Made by a program: the position numbers and the translations under genes. From Kluyveromyces lactis (Eukaryota; Ascomycota; Saccharomycetes; Saccharomycetales; Saccharomycetaceae), in the NCBI RefSeq assembly GCF_000002515.2, contig NC_006041.1, positions 1,054,001 to 1,118,000 of the forward strand: DNA of 64,000 nucleotides. Reading direction: 5' to 3'. The notes below the pieces were generated by a model that was given only the letters and a program-made list of their open reading frames with translations, was not told the origin of the DNA and made no database searches. Positions 40,311 through 49,582 of the stretch are shown here, one piece after another (position 1 is the stretch's first letter; every line of letters starts with the position of its first letter).

Positions 40311-40334
40311 ACACACACACACACACACACACAC
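40311..40334. repeat. (AC)12 microsatellite
   Basis: Twelve uninterrupted AC units lie just downstream of YBL029C-A. Confidence 0.95.
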
Positions 40335-40371
40335 ATACAAACTACCTAGTTGGCCTGCCTAGCCGTCTTGC

Positions 40372-40647
40372 CTACGCCTGTCGCAACTTGTTCTGTTCGT
40401 TCATCACTTTTTGCAACTGTTCCTCTGTCTTGAAGTCTTGGCGCCAATTACAGATCGGACAATGCAATTGGTTGCCCCAGAAAATTGGGCACACCGGCAC
40501 GAACCAAAGTGAGATAAACTCTCTTCTCTTGACCGGCTTCACTTGAAAATTATGACAATTTGGGCAATATATCCCACTGTACTGAGACTCCAATGGATGT
40601 CTGGAATCCCAATCTTTTTTACCAAAGATGATCGGTACAAATGACAT
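40372..40647 (-). CDS. Conserved small zinc-ribbon-like protein (YBL029C-A homologue)
   Basis: The 91-residue protein has two CxxC pairs, CPNC near residue 28 and CPIC near residue 63, separated by a hydrophobic stretch WFVPVCPIFWG. This suggests a small zinc ribbon that may touch a membrane. S. cerevisiae YBL029C-A (94 residues) occupies the same place, beside YBL029W and PET9. Its function is not known to me. Confidence 0.82.
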   Translation of the reverse strand: MSFVPIIFGKKDWDSRHPLESQYSGIYCPNCHNFQVKPVKRREFISLWFVPVCPIFWGNQLHCPICNWRQDFKTEEQLQKVMNEQNKLRQA

Positions 40648-40742
40648 TGCGGGTTACTTAGTGTGTTTCGATTTTAAGGGTCCTGGTCGTGGGGCCTGAG
40701 TCCTGCCTGAGTTCAAAGTCCGAGCTTGCCAGGATGCAGCTC

Positions 40743-40765
40743 ATATATATATATATATATATATA
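40743..40765. repeat. AT microsatellite
   Basis: About eleven AT units lie close to the start of the YBL029C-A homologue. They may serve as part of its TATA region. Confidence 0.9.
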
Positions 40766-40866
40766 CCAATTAGTGGGCTTTGCCATTTGCTAGAGGCTCT
40801 ATTTCCTGCACGGTAGTTTCTTTTTCGTACCCTTTTTTTTTTTGCTAATTACGTAGGGATGTGCAA

Positions 40867-40894
40867 GTGTTACCCGGCGCACGCCGGGTAACAC
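40867..40894. repeat. Hairpin made of two inverted Reb1-like sites
   Basis: Arm GTGTTACCCGGC (40867-40878) and its exact reverse complement (40883-40894) are separated by GCAC. Each arm contains TTACCCGG, the Reb1 consensus. Confidence 0.9.
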
Positions 40895-41580
40895 GACTCG
40901 GTTGTCTTGTGCGATCTCCTCCCTCCCTCTGAACACGTGCCGTGTTCAGCGGGTCCTATGTCTCAAAAAACTGACTCGGGATTTCCTTTCCCAAAACGGA
41001 AACTCCAAAATCGCCGTCCGCCCGTTATCCCTATCTCGTATCAGTAAACAGGTAAAATACCTTCGCAAAAACCTAAACAGAAAGTGCGGCCGATAAGATG
41101 GAAAAAGGAAAACAACCCAGTCTACGTGCTTTGTCTCCTGGTCTGTCTGACTTCCGATTGACTTCGAGATACTTTTTTGTTTTCACTCCATTTGCCTTGT
41201 TCATTGGTTCTGCACCGCGACAGCTGGGATCTAGTACTATAGTATTTGGGAACGGCGAACGACCTCCACTTTTTCCCAGACCAGTTTCCCACTGGAATAA
41301 ATGGCAATAGCTCTCCATCTCTGTTTCTCCGTCTGATATCTCACTCCAAAATCTCGATATCAATTCGCTTTCGTAGTCATACATGTACGGATTTATTCCC
41401 CTTTTCATGCATTTTTCTCGAATCCTAATCTTTATTATACTATAATAGATATCGTTTTTCTTTATAACCTTAAATTCTATACTGTGGGAATAAGAGAAAA
41501 ATGGTGTAGTCATATACAGTGTGGGTAAAGAGAGGAATTCAGCAGATTACTGATCTTTTACCCATAGCTTGCTGTGCTAA

Positions 41581-41605
41581 TATATATATATATATATATA
41601 TATAT
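41581..41605. repeat. TA microsatellite
   Basis: About twelve TA units lie some 220-250 bases upstream of the YBL029W homologue. Confidence 0.9.
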
Positions 41606-41827
41606 GTGGTAGCATTGGCTCTTGTACAATTCAATTGTGTTCTTTCTCTATTTCTTTTCTCTATATAGTTTGACACATTTCCAATGTGTCTTAAATTTTC
41701 TACTGTATCTATTATAACCTTTTTTTTTTTGGTTTGACATTTGGCTGGATTCACTATAGGATTGCGCAGAGTCATGGACACCTGAACCATATATACTTAT
41801 ACTGTTCTATCTATCATTGTGTGCGTA

Positions 41828-42724
41828 ATGTCGTGGTCTCAGGGAAATGTATCAGATGTGTTCAGTTTAGGATACGACTTCAGTAGTAACGTTGCGTACC
41901 CGAATTTGCTTTTAGATACGGAGCTCGAATCAAATTTGGAGTCAGATGTTACGGATGAGTTACAATTACAACCACAGGTGTCGGACTTTTCTATGTCTTT
42001 AGCTGATGCCTACACTTTCAATTATACCGATAATACTACTGCCAGTGCCAGCAGTGGCAGGATTAGCAATGCTAGTTCTACCGCTGGCACTGGTGACGAC
42101 ACTGCCGAGACAGCGACGACGACGGCGACAACGCCGCTACCCCGTCAAAGACGGTACTCGAAGAATAACCGTCAAACACCACCATCTTCATCTTCTGCAT
42201 CTCCTTGCGGGAACCCAAACTCGCAGTCTGGCTCGATCTCTAGCAATTCGTCGAAAAAAGTGTCTGATTCAAGGCTCTCGGCAAGAGGATTGGCTGAAGT
42301 GTTGAATTTGAGTTCCCCCGCAGAAGCGTTATACAGGGAAAAATTTATCTTGGACATCTTCGAAAAGGAATTGCACTATCCATTGGGTTATAAGACTTGG
42401 GTCCGGGGTACTACAAAGGAGTATAGAACCAGGATTTTATACCAACTGCATCAGCGCGTTAAGACCAGGTATCCCGAGTACGATGAAAAAGTGTTAGAGA
42501 TCATCATCAGAAGAGCCACTTACTATATGATGCAATCAAGGTTAAGACGAGAACGTAGAGCCAGAGCCAAGGCAAACAAATCGAAATCTACACAACGGAT
42601 ATCGAAAAACGATTATTCTTCTTCACGGAACGCAGGAAACGAAAATGGAGACATGGACGTTACTAGTTTCGATTTCGGTGTCAATTCAAATTCGTTTGTC
42701 ACAGGAAACGCTTTCTTAATGTAA
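41828..42724 (+). CDS. YBL029W-like protein of unknown function
   Basis: The 298-residue protein has an acidic N-terminal part, a low-complexity middle (S, T, N, with repeated TT and SSS) and a distinct basic C-terminal domain. That domain (about residues 158-250) contains KFILDIFEKELHYPLGYKTW, TTKEYRTRILYQLHQRV and RRATYYMMQSRLRRERRARA, and could bind nucleic acid. An acidic tail-like start plus a basic domain suggests a transcription regulator, but this is inference. The position between YBL029C-A and YBL028C makes it the counterpart of S. cerevisiae YBL029W (376 residues). The ATG at 41828 is used because the upstream frame opens with GTG. Confidence 0.75.
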   Translation: MSWSQGNVSDVFSLGYDFSSNVAYPNLLLDTELESNLESDVTDELQLQPQVSDFSMSLADAYTFNYTDNTTASASSGRISNASSTAGTGDDTAETATTTATTPLPRQRRYSKNNRQTPPSSSSASPCGNPNSQSGSISSNSSKKVSDSRLSARGLAEVLNLSSPAEALYREKFILDIFEKELHYPLGYKTWVRGTTKEYRTRILYQLHQRVKTRYPEYDEKVLEIIIRRATYYMMQSRLRRERRARAKANKSKSTQRISKNDYSSSRNAGNENGDMDVTSFDFGVNSNSFVTGNAFLM

Positions 42725-43008
42725 AGAAAAGAAAGAAAAATAAAACAAAAAGCCTGGTGCTTGCTTCTACATCCTTTTTTCCTTCATTTCGTCCCCCCGC
42801 CCTTCTCGTCCTTTCTCTTTCATCCAACCTTTTCTTTATAACAGGTTTATAACGTCGTAAATAATATCATCAAATATCAATTCAATTTCTAATATACAAT
42901 TTAAAAACCGGCCTATTATATTAACCCTGGATAATAAAATGAGAAAGAAGATAGGAAGAGAGTTAACAGTAAACACTCAAAGGGTATACCGGCACCCCAC
43001 CCTGTCAT

Positions 43009-43359
43009 TTAAAACTTGGTGAATGAACCCTTCTTATTCTTATTTTTTTGTAACCTTGCCTTCTTGTAATTATGGTGTCTAGCGTCTCTCCAGCCAGAGG
43101 TACTGACTTTCTTTTCTGAGTCCTCGCCAGATTCTAGTTTTTCTTCCTTCTGCAGTCTCTCCTGTTGCAGCAGGGTCTCCTCGTCCACTTCCATACCGTT
43201 GTTCTTGGCTTTCAAGTCATCGAGCTTCTGCTTCAACAAATCGTTCTTCAACTTCTCGGCCACTCTAGCAGCTCTGGCATCGACAGTTTTTTGGAAAACA
43301 CCTTTACGTTTGATAGCCTTGGCATTTAGATGGGAAGATGCACGTATAGATTTAGCCAT
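43009..43359 (-). CDS. YBL028C homologue, small basic nucleolar protein (LLP/UPF0642 type)
   Basis: The 116-residue protein starts MAKSIRASSHLNAKAIKRKG and ends with the lysine-rich NKNKKGSFTKF, the family's two conserved ends. S. cerevisiae YBL028C (106 residues) is associated with 60S subunit formation in the nucleolus. GATGAG words in its promoter fit membership of the ribosome-biogenesis regulon. It lies divergently from RPL19, as in S. cerevisiae. Confidence 0.9.
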   Translation of the reverse strand: MAKSIRASSHLNAKAIKRKGVFQKTVDARAARVAEKLKNDLLKQKLDDLKAKNNGMEVDEETLLQQERLQKEEKLESGEDSEKKVSTSGWRDARHHNYKKARLQKNKNKKGSFTKF

Positions 43360-44093
43360 GGTGAATTATGTACTAGTTGGTTCTCGAGCTTCCTAAGGGG
43401 TCTATAAATGGAGCAGTTCACCTCATCTCAACTTATCTCATCCCATCTCATAGAGCAAGTACATCTTAGTCGACAATTAAATTTTCCTAGAGTCCATATC
43501 TCTAAACACGTTTCTTTTTCTGCATGGACTGTTCTTGTGACTGTTTACATCCGTACATTATTTGTATATTTATTTCAAGATGTGTAGTATTTTCTCATTT
43601 CCTAATAAGGGAATGCATAATCTGGAAAGAACATGAAAAACAGCAAAGTCTGGGAAGGAAGAGCTCTGATGGCCAGAGCTGTGATGGGGGAATCACTGTC
43701 TGGAGCCAGACTCCATCTCCCCGCCTAGCGTGGAAACCGAGACCTGCGTTCTCTGCCTAACGTAGTTCCCTCCTGTCCCTCCACCCAGCGTAGCCTAGTA
43801 CTCCTTACTGTTGACCGGTGTGCCCAGGATGGTTCCTTTCCACCTAGCTCGTCCCTGCCCGACCCTGTAGTTGCCTCGGCTCACTGCGATGCGTTCTCTT
43901 TCCATTGGCGAGTTTCGTATCCTTTCTATACTGAGTAACTAAGGAAAGTTTGGAAAACTCTTTGTTGAAGTTAACGATTGATATTATATCAATATAGCAT
44001 ACGTTATTAAGATATAGGCTTGATTTAGTGATTTATAGGTTACTTGCTTATTCCATTTGAATCGATTCCAACGATAACGAAACCCAAGCAAAA
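43360..44093. promoter_or_regulatory. Divergent promoter of YBL028C and RPL19
   Basis: Near YBL028C, CTCATC (GATGAG on its strand) lies at 43422-43427 and 43437-43442; GATGAG is the PAC element of ribosome-biogenesis genes. On the RPL19 side, a GC-rich block carries three similar ten-base words: CCTAGCGTGG (43724-43733), CCTAACGTAG (43756-43765) and CCCAGCGTAG (43784-43793). These lie 300-370 bases before the RPL19 start. No canonical Rap1 site was found. Confidence 0.5.
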
Positions 44094-45109
44094 ATGTATG
44101 TTCAAAGACTGTGGTAACGAGGAGATACTAGAGCACCAGCAGAAAGACGGATAATCTAGAGCATAGATAATGAAGATACGCAACTTAATGGATAGAGAAT
44201 CTTATAACATTCGGTGATGAAAGCAATGCCGATGTGAGAACTATAATACAAACACCATACTGGGGAATTACGGCTATTAAAGACCTTTAATTTTGGAAGA
44301 ATTGAATTGATGTTGGAAGACTTATGTGTTTTCATACTTTGAGATGCAGGATCCCATGTAGAACTGCAGTGATTATAAGAGAAATATTTCTACCTTCAAT
44401 GATTAGGAAATAATTGGTGATACGTCTTTATGTTATTTTCTTCTTTGTGTCGTCTTCATCTTGAAATATCGATATCAAATATACTAACAGAAACTAAAAC
44501 ACTGATAATGAAACATTATCATTGGTCATTATTACTTGCAGGGCTAACTTGAGAACTCAAAAGAGACTTGCCGCTTCTGTTGCCGGTGTTGGTAAGAGAA
44601 AGATCTGGATGGATCCTTCTGAAACCGCCGAAATCGCTCAAGCCAACTCCAGAAATGCCATCAGAAAGTTGGTCAAGAACGGTACCATCGTTAAGAAGCC
44701 AACTAGAATCCACTCTAGATCCAGAACTAGAGCTATGGCTGAATCCAAGAGAAACGGTCGTCACACTGGTTACGGTAAGAGAAAGGGTACCAAGGAAGCT
44801 AGATTGCCATCCCAAGTTGTCTGGATCAGAAGATTACGTGTCTTGAGAAGATTGTTGGCCAAGTACAGAGACGCTGGTAAGATCGACAGACACTTGTACC
44901 ACTCTTTGTACAAGTCTGCTAAGGGTAACACCTTCAAGCACAAGAGAGCTTTGGTTGAACACATCATCCAAGCTAAGGCTGATGCTCAACGTGAAAAGGC
45001 TTTGAAGGAAGAAGCTGAAGCTAGAAGATCTAAGAACAGAGCTGCTAGAGAAAGAAGAGCTCAAAGAGTTGCTGAAAAGAGAGAAGCTTTGTTGAAGGAA
45101 GACGCTTAA
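44094..45109 (+). CDS. RPL19: Ribosomal protein eL19 (Rpl19), one intron
   Basis: Exon 1 is only the two bases AT (44094-44095); exon 2 is 44542-45109, beginning G GCT AAC. The product has 189 residues, exactly the family length, and reads [20 protein letters not shown] with a basic C-terminal helix. S. cerevisiae RPL19A and RPL19B have the same two-base first exon. The protein is part of the 60S subunit and bridges to the 40S. Codon use is of the highly expressed type. YBL028C upstream and MIS1 downstream combine the neighbours of RPL19B and RPL19A, so this is the unduplicated gene. Confidence 0.96.
44096..44541 (+). other. RPL19 intron
   Basis: The donor is GTATGT at 44096, the branch point TACTAAC at 44482-44488, and the acceptor TTGCAG ends at 44541. 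The intron is 446 bases and AT-rich. A C-box-like GTGATGA near 44214 has no suitably placed D box, so no intronic snoRNA is called. Confidence 0.94.
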
Positions 45110-45582
45110 ACCTATCCACCAGGTTGTTAATTTTTCTGAAAAGTAAATATCTCATTTATCAATATCTCTTTGTGTCTTAAGTTGTTAATTCGCACATCGT
45201 GCACATAAGCACACCCATGACTATCACTTTATTTAGTACTCTTTTTTACCAATATTATTACATCTAGTTTTAGTTTTCCAAACCGATTAATATTAATTTG
45301 GGTCTTAATTGAAAGATGAAAGAGGGAGTCAAGCAACATATGTGATTGATTGATTTGTATGGTTCTTCATGATGCTGTTGTACTGAATTGCAACATATAA
45401 ACTCAACTATCTTTATATCTTCATGTACTTTAATATTTCACTGAACTAAATTGAAATAATTCATAATTAACCGGTATATTTTCTTGCTTACTTGAATTAT
45501 TTACACGATTCATACTGTTCGTTTAAATAAGCCACTCCATCCAGCGGAGTGGGTTTTAATTATGTAGTTTCCTTGCTTTGTG
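45110..45582. other. 3' region of RPL19 and of the small minus-strand gene
   Basis: No gene is seen. A hairpin with arms CCACTCC and GGAGTGG (45532-45552), followed by TTTTAATT, lies just past the stop of the 78-codon gene and could mark its 3' end. Confidence 0.35.
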
Positions 45583-45819
45583 TTATAACCCAGCTATCGA
45601 ATATACGCCTGTCTGTTGATATTTTATCACCGCATCGTGATACAATGGCAAATAATGAGGTGAAGTGATATCAAAGTGACTTTTCGCTATTGGAGGAAAC
45701 AAAACATGTCTTACATTTGTGTATGCATAACTTGCGTAATCTGTGTCTTTATACTTGTTATCACGAACGATTATATCCTTCTCCGAAACATCAACCCATT
45801 CTGTTTGTACTGAATTCAT
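45583..45819 (-). CDS. Small protein of unknown function, 78 residues
   Basis: The protein starts at an ATG and reads MNSVQTEWVDVSEKDIIVRD, then a tyrosine-rich middle with NVRHVLFPPIAKSHFDITSP and LPLYHDAVIKYQQTGVYSI. The balanced composition, lack of low complexity and aromatic residues look like a real folded or peptide-binding protein rather than chance sequence. There is no signal peptide or membrane segment. S. cerevisiae has a small gene, YBR085C-A (85 residues), near RPL19A and AAC3; this could be its counterpart, but I infer that only from position and size. Confidence 0.6.
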   Translation of the reverse strand: MNSVQTEWVDVSEKDIIVRDNKYKDTDYASYAYTNVRHVLFPPIAKSHFDITSPHYLPLYHDAVIKYQQTGVYSIAGL

Positions 45820-46280
45820 AACTGTGAATCTCTAGAAATTTAGGTTGGGCGTCGCACCAGTAAATATCATAGCCCAGCTAAATATAAATCCTGTGTGTTG
45901 AGCTTGAGATAGGAGATGAAGAGCTTTTCTTCTTCTATCCTGAGGCATTCTTGAATCATCATCGACTTTTCATAAGTCAATAAGATTTTCAGATAAGAGA
46001 TATTGCAGTAAATCTTGACAAAATGTTATTGACGACACATTTTGAATATAATGAAAGAATTAAGATACTGAATAGCAACGTTTGCTATTATTGGCAGTTT
46101 GAATAGGAAATGTATCTAATATAGTTTTCTTTTTCTATCTAAGTATTGTACTAAATCTAAAAACATGTTACACACACGGATTTATAGTTTGAAGTCTTTT
46201 TGTCCCTGGTTGGAGAAATTCCTGTCAGCATTTTTGGTCTCCTCCCGCCAGAGTTGTAGAGTAGTCAGTCGCTTGGTTAT
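45820..46280. promoter_or_regulatory. Region between the 78-residue gene and MIS1
   Basis: The region is AT-rich. It contains the upstream side of the small gene and the 3' end of MIS1. A short inverted repeat AATAGCAA/TTGCTATT lies near 46072-46091. No gene is seen. Confidence 0.3.
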
Positions 46281-49196
46281 TCAGAATAAACCTTCAATTT
46301 CACCATCTTCATCAATTTCAACGTTCATATATCCAGCGTGTGTTGAAAGGCCAGGAATAGTTTGGATTTCAGCTGCTAGAGCATATAGATAACCGGCTCC
46401 GATGGATGCTCTCACGTCTCTAATTGGGAAGGTGAACCCGGTTGGAACATTCTTCAACTTGGCATCATGAGACAAGGAATATTGGGTCTTGGCAATACAG
46501 ATAGGTAGGTCTCCGAATCCTTGTTGACGGTACATGTCAATTTTCTTCTGAGCTTCTTCAGAAATTTCGATGTTAGCACCACCATACATCTTTTGTACGA
46601 TGGTGGAAAGTTTGTTTTCGACTGTATCGTTGACATCATATAAGAACTTGAATTCGGAAGGTTGCTTGGAGGCCTCGATGACAGCTTCTGCCAATTTAAT
46701 GGCACCTTTACCACCTTCTGCCCAGTGATTTGTTGAAACGACATCAAAGGCACCAACTCTTTGAGCAGCTTCCTTTATAGCATCGATTTCTGCTTCAGTA
46801 TCTGATTCGAACTTATTGATAGCAACCACAACAGGGACACCGAATTGTTTAATGTTTTCAATTTGTTTGCACATGTTAGCAGTACCATTTCTCACTAAGT
46901 CCACATTCTCCTTTAGATATTCTTCAGGCAGAGATTGACCAGGTTTAACATCTGGGGCACCACCATGCAATTTCAATGCTCTGACTGTGGCAACAAGCAC
47001 AACTGCATTTGGAGTTAGACCAGAAGCTCTGCACTTGATGTTGAAAAATCTTTCTCCTCCCATAGTGAAGTCGAAACCAGCTTCAGTGACAACATATCCA
47101 GATTCTGCACTCTCGTCAGCTTCTTTTGGCTTACCTACAAGTTTCAAAGCAACTCTGTCAGCAATAACTGATGAAGCGCCAATAGAGATGTTTGCAAATG
47201 GACCAGCATGAACCAAAACTGGTGTCCCTTCAAGCGTTTGCATCAGGTTAGGCTTTACGGCATCCTTTAGAAGTGCAGCAATGGCACCTGCACATCCAAT
47301 GTCGTTAACAGTTATAGGTTCTTTTTCGTAGTTAGAGCCAATTACGATACGTCCGACACGCTCTCTCAAATCTTTCAAGTCCTTAGACAACGCTAAAATT
47401 GCCATCAACTCTGATGCGACAGTGATGTCAAATCCTGTTTGCCTTGTGAAACCCTTTTCAGTTGGCGCTTGACCAATTGTGATTTGACGTAACATTCTAT
47501 CGTTGACGTCAACCACCCTCTTGATAGTAATAGTGTCTGGGTCAATGTTTAGACGTGCGAATTTGATAATTTCCTCGGTATTTAAATCATCAGGATTAGT
47601 TTTGTTAATTCCTAATTTGTTCAACCTTGTCAACATAGATGGTGTAAATGATCTGACACCCTTCTTAACAGGGACCAATCTCTTGTAAAACGTTTCGTGC
47701 TTCTTTTGAGTAGCCTCATGGAACATCCTTGTATCTATGGCTGCTGCTAGTAAGTTATTAGCAGCACCGATTGCATGAATATCACCAGTTAAATGCATGT
47801 TGAACTCATCCATTGGGATAACCTGAGCATACCCACCACCTGCAGCACCACCTTTCACACCGAAAGTAGGACCCATTGATGGCTGTCTGACGTTGGCGAT
47901 GGAAGGTTTGTGTAAATGAGCACTTAAAGCTTGTACCAAACCTATTGTGGTTGTCGATTTACCTTCACCCAAAGGAGTTGGAGTAATACCGGCAACAAGA
48001 ACGTACTTACCGTTCTCGTTATCTGCCAATCTATTCGCAATTTTGGGAGAAACTTTCGCCTTATAATGACCATATAGTTCTAGTTCACTTGGATGTACAC
48101 CAAGTTCATTGGCAACTGCTTCAATGTATTTCGGCTTTTGCTTTCTTGAGATTTCAATGTCAGATGGCACTTTTGCTTCAATCTTGAGAGGCAATGGTTT
48201 AATATGTGGCATTCTAGTGGATTCCTCTCTTTGCCTCTTGGCAGCCAAAAGAACGTTTTGAACCAACATCGCAACTGTCATTGGACCAACTCCACCTGGT
48301 ACAGGTGTAATGTAAGAAGCCTTGTCTTTACACAACTCAAAGTCGACGTCACCGACCAACTTCCTACCGGATTTTTTGGATGCGTCTGGGACATAGTTAA
48401 TACCGACATCAATGACGATAGCATCTTGCTTTAACCAGTTTGGTTTGACCATGTTTGGCACACCACAAGCAGCTATGACTACATCGGCATTTTTTACAAC
48501 ATCGGCAATGTTCTCAGTGTATCTATGGCAAATTGTGACTGTTGCATTTAAATCCTTTAACAATGATGCAACGGGAGTTCCCACAATGTCAGATCTTCCA
48601 ATAACAACAGCGCGCTTCCCTCTCAAATCAATACCAGATTCTTTCAACAATCGGATACAACCGTTAGGGGTACATGGAATGAAGTATGGCTTACCACCTC
48701 TCTTTGATAATTCACCAACATTGAAACGATGGAATCCGTCGACATCCTTTTGGTACGAAACAGCGTTTGTCACTTCAGCCTCATTTAAATGACGAGGCAA
48801 AGGTAATTGGATCAATAACCCATGAATAGAATCATCGTCATTAACCTGCTGGATCTTCTGTAACAATGCAAGCTCATCGATGTCCTCTGGCAGCTTTTCA
48901 ACAATACATTTCACACCAGATTCTTCAGATGCCTTTAACTTCATACGCACGTATGCGGTAGAGTCAGGACGTGTACCAACTTGGATAATTTTTAAACATG
49001 GTTCAAAACTTGGAGACTTGATTTGAATCTGTTTGATCTCTTTGAACGCTTCCTCTCTTATGGATTTCGCGATTTTGGTTCCTGATAGTAAATGATAATG
49101 ACAAGTTGGAATACGCACTGGATTGTACTTGCTACAGGTTTTTAAAACCCGTAGAGAACTGTGCCTCAAACTATTCCTGACTGAAACACTTAGCAT
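46281..49196 (-). CDS. MIS1: Mis1, mitochondrial C1-tetrahydrofolate synthase
   Basis: The 971-residue protein (975 in S. cerevisiae) has a basic, serine-rich mitochondrial leader (about 1-35). The methylenetetrahydrofolate dehydrogenase/cyclohydrolase domain (about 38-330) has the catalytic YVRMKLKA lysine, the NAD(P) site GRSDIVGTPVA and the family signature PGGVGPMTVAML. The formate-tetrahydrofolate ligase domain (about 350-971) has the ATP loop TPLGEGKSTT. It interconverts one-carbon folates, feeding formylmethionyl-tRNA and purine synthesis. The leader separates it from cytosolic Ade3. TEC1 upstream agrees with YBR084W-YBR083W. Confidence 0.95.
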   Translation of the reverse strand: MLSVSVRNSLRHSSLRVLKTCSKYNPVRIPTCHYHLLSGTKIAKSIREEAFKEIKQIQIKSPSFEPCLKIIQVGTRPDSTAYVRMKLKASEESGVKCIVEKLPEDIDELALLQKIQQVNDDDSIHGLLIQLPLPRHLNEAEVTNAVSYQKDVDGFHRFNVGELSKRGGKPYFIPCTPNGCIRLLKESGIDLRGKRAVVIGRSDIVGTPVASLLKDLNATVTICHRYTENIADVVKNADVVIAACGVPNMVKPNWLKQDAIVIDVGINYVPDASKKSGRKLVGDVDFELCKDKASYITPVPGGVGPMTVAMLVQNVLLAAKRQREESTRMPHIKPLPLKIEAKVPSDIEISRKQKPKYIEAVANELGVHPSELELYGHYKAKVSPKIANRLADNENGKYVLVAGITPTPLGEGKSTTTIGLVQALSAHLHKPSIANVRQPSMGPTFGVKGGAAGGGYAQVIPMDEFNMHLTGDIHAIGAANNLLAAAIDTRMFHEATQKKHETFYKRLVPVKKGVRSFTPSMLTRLNKLGINKTNPDDLNTEEIIKFARLNIDPDTITIKRVVDVNDRMLRQITIGQAPTEKGFTRQTGFDITVASELMAILALSKDLKDLRERVGRIVIGSNYEKEPITVNDIGCAGAIAALLKDAVKPNLMQTLEGTPVLVHAGPFANISIGASSVIADRVALKLVGKPKEADESAESGYVVTEAGFDFTMGGERFFNIKCRASGLTPNAVVLVATVRALKLHGGAPDVKPGQSLPEEYLKENVDLVRNGTANMCKQIENIKQFGVPVVVAINKFESDTEAEIDAIKEAAQRVGAFDVVSTNHWAEGGKGAIKLAEAVIEASKQPSEFKFLYDVNDTVENKLSTIVQKMYGGANIEISEEAQKKIDMYRQQGFGDLPICIAKTQYSLSHDAKLKNVPTGFTFPIRDVRASIGAGYLYALAAEIQTIPGLSTHAGYMNVEIDEDGEIEGLF

Positions 49197-49582
49197 TACT
49201 GCTGTTTGACACCGCCAAGTATCGATAGTGCTGAATCCACTGTTTTTAGCTTCAGATCTACTACTGTAACATGAGTCTTTCCATGCGATGAGATGGTTCG
49301 AATTCCTGGCTCAATTTCCACTTCGATTTCGTCAATTTTTTTTTTTTTCAAGCTCGAGACAGATCGAAAGAAATGTAAATCTGACGTGTGACAGAACAGC
49401 ATGAGCAATGGGATCAGGGTGCTTGAGGGTGCTTGAAGGTGGTGCTTCATTTTATTAGTTAGGTTTAATAGATATATATATAGGAGTATATATCACTAAA
49501 GTATTAGAAAGATCAAATAACTGGAGAAAATTTGTGGGTATGTGTGGTGATAGATAAGGTAAAATGTCGGCTCATTACTTCA
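49197..49582. promoter_or_regulatory. MIS1 promoter and TEC1 3' region
   Basis: No gene is seen. The sequence GGTTCGAATTCC near 49285 resembles a tRNA B box, but no tRNA fold surrounds it. Confidence 0.35.

Larger units (their letters stand above)
39221..40371. promoter_or_regulatory. PET9 upstream region, hairpin-rich
   Basis: This 1.15-kb region lies upstream of PET9 and downstream of YBL029C-A. It holds a hairpin at 39776-39812, repeated GGGACTTAGGACTTGGGACT words near 39963-39983, a GGCTGGCCT/AGGCCAGCC hairpin near 39998-40019 and a strong hairpin at 40030-40083. A Reb1-like CCGGGTAA lies at 40258-40265 and an (AC)12 repeat at 40311-40334. GC-rich blocks stand out against the AT-rich flanks. 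Confidence 0.45.
40648..41827. promoter_or_regulatory. Divergent region between YBL029C-A and YBL029W homologues
   Basis: This 1.2-kb region has AT microsatellites at 40743-40765 and 41581-41605. A hairpin pairing two Reb1-like sites lies at 40867-40894. A second hairpin built round CACGTG (arms CTGAACACG and CGTGTTCAG) lies at 40929-40949. A minus-strand open frame of 146 codons at 41073-41513 has no recognised signature and was not called. Confidence 0.45.

Noticed and set aside
41073-41513. 146-codon minus-strand open frame with an ATG in the YBL029C-A/YBL029W divergent region
   Set aside because: It shows no family motif, has mixed composition, covers a promoter region and has no counterpart I know in this conserved neighbourhood. 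Ribosome profiling or conservation could overturn this.
44096-44541. Possible snoRNA in the RPL19 intron (C-box-like GTGATGA near 44214)
   Set aside because: No D box CTGA lies at a suitable distance and no rRNA complementarity was recognised.
49275-49300. tRNA-like B box GGTTCGAATTCC
   Set aside because: The surrounding bases do not form acceptor, D or anticodon arms.
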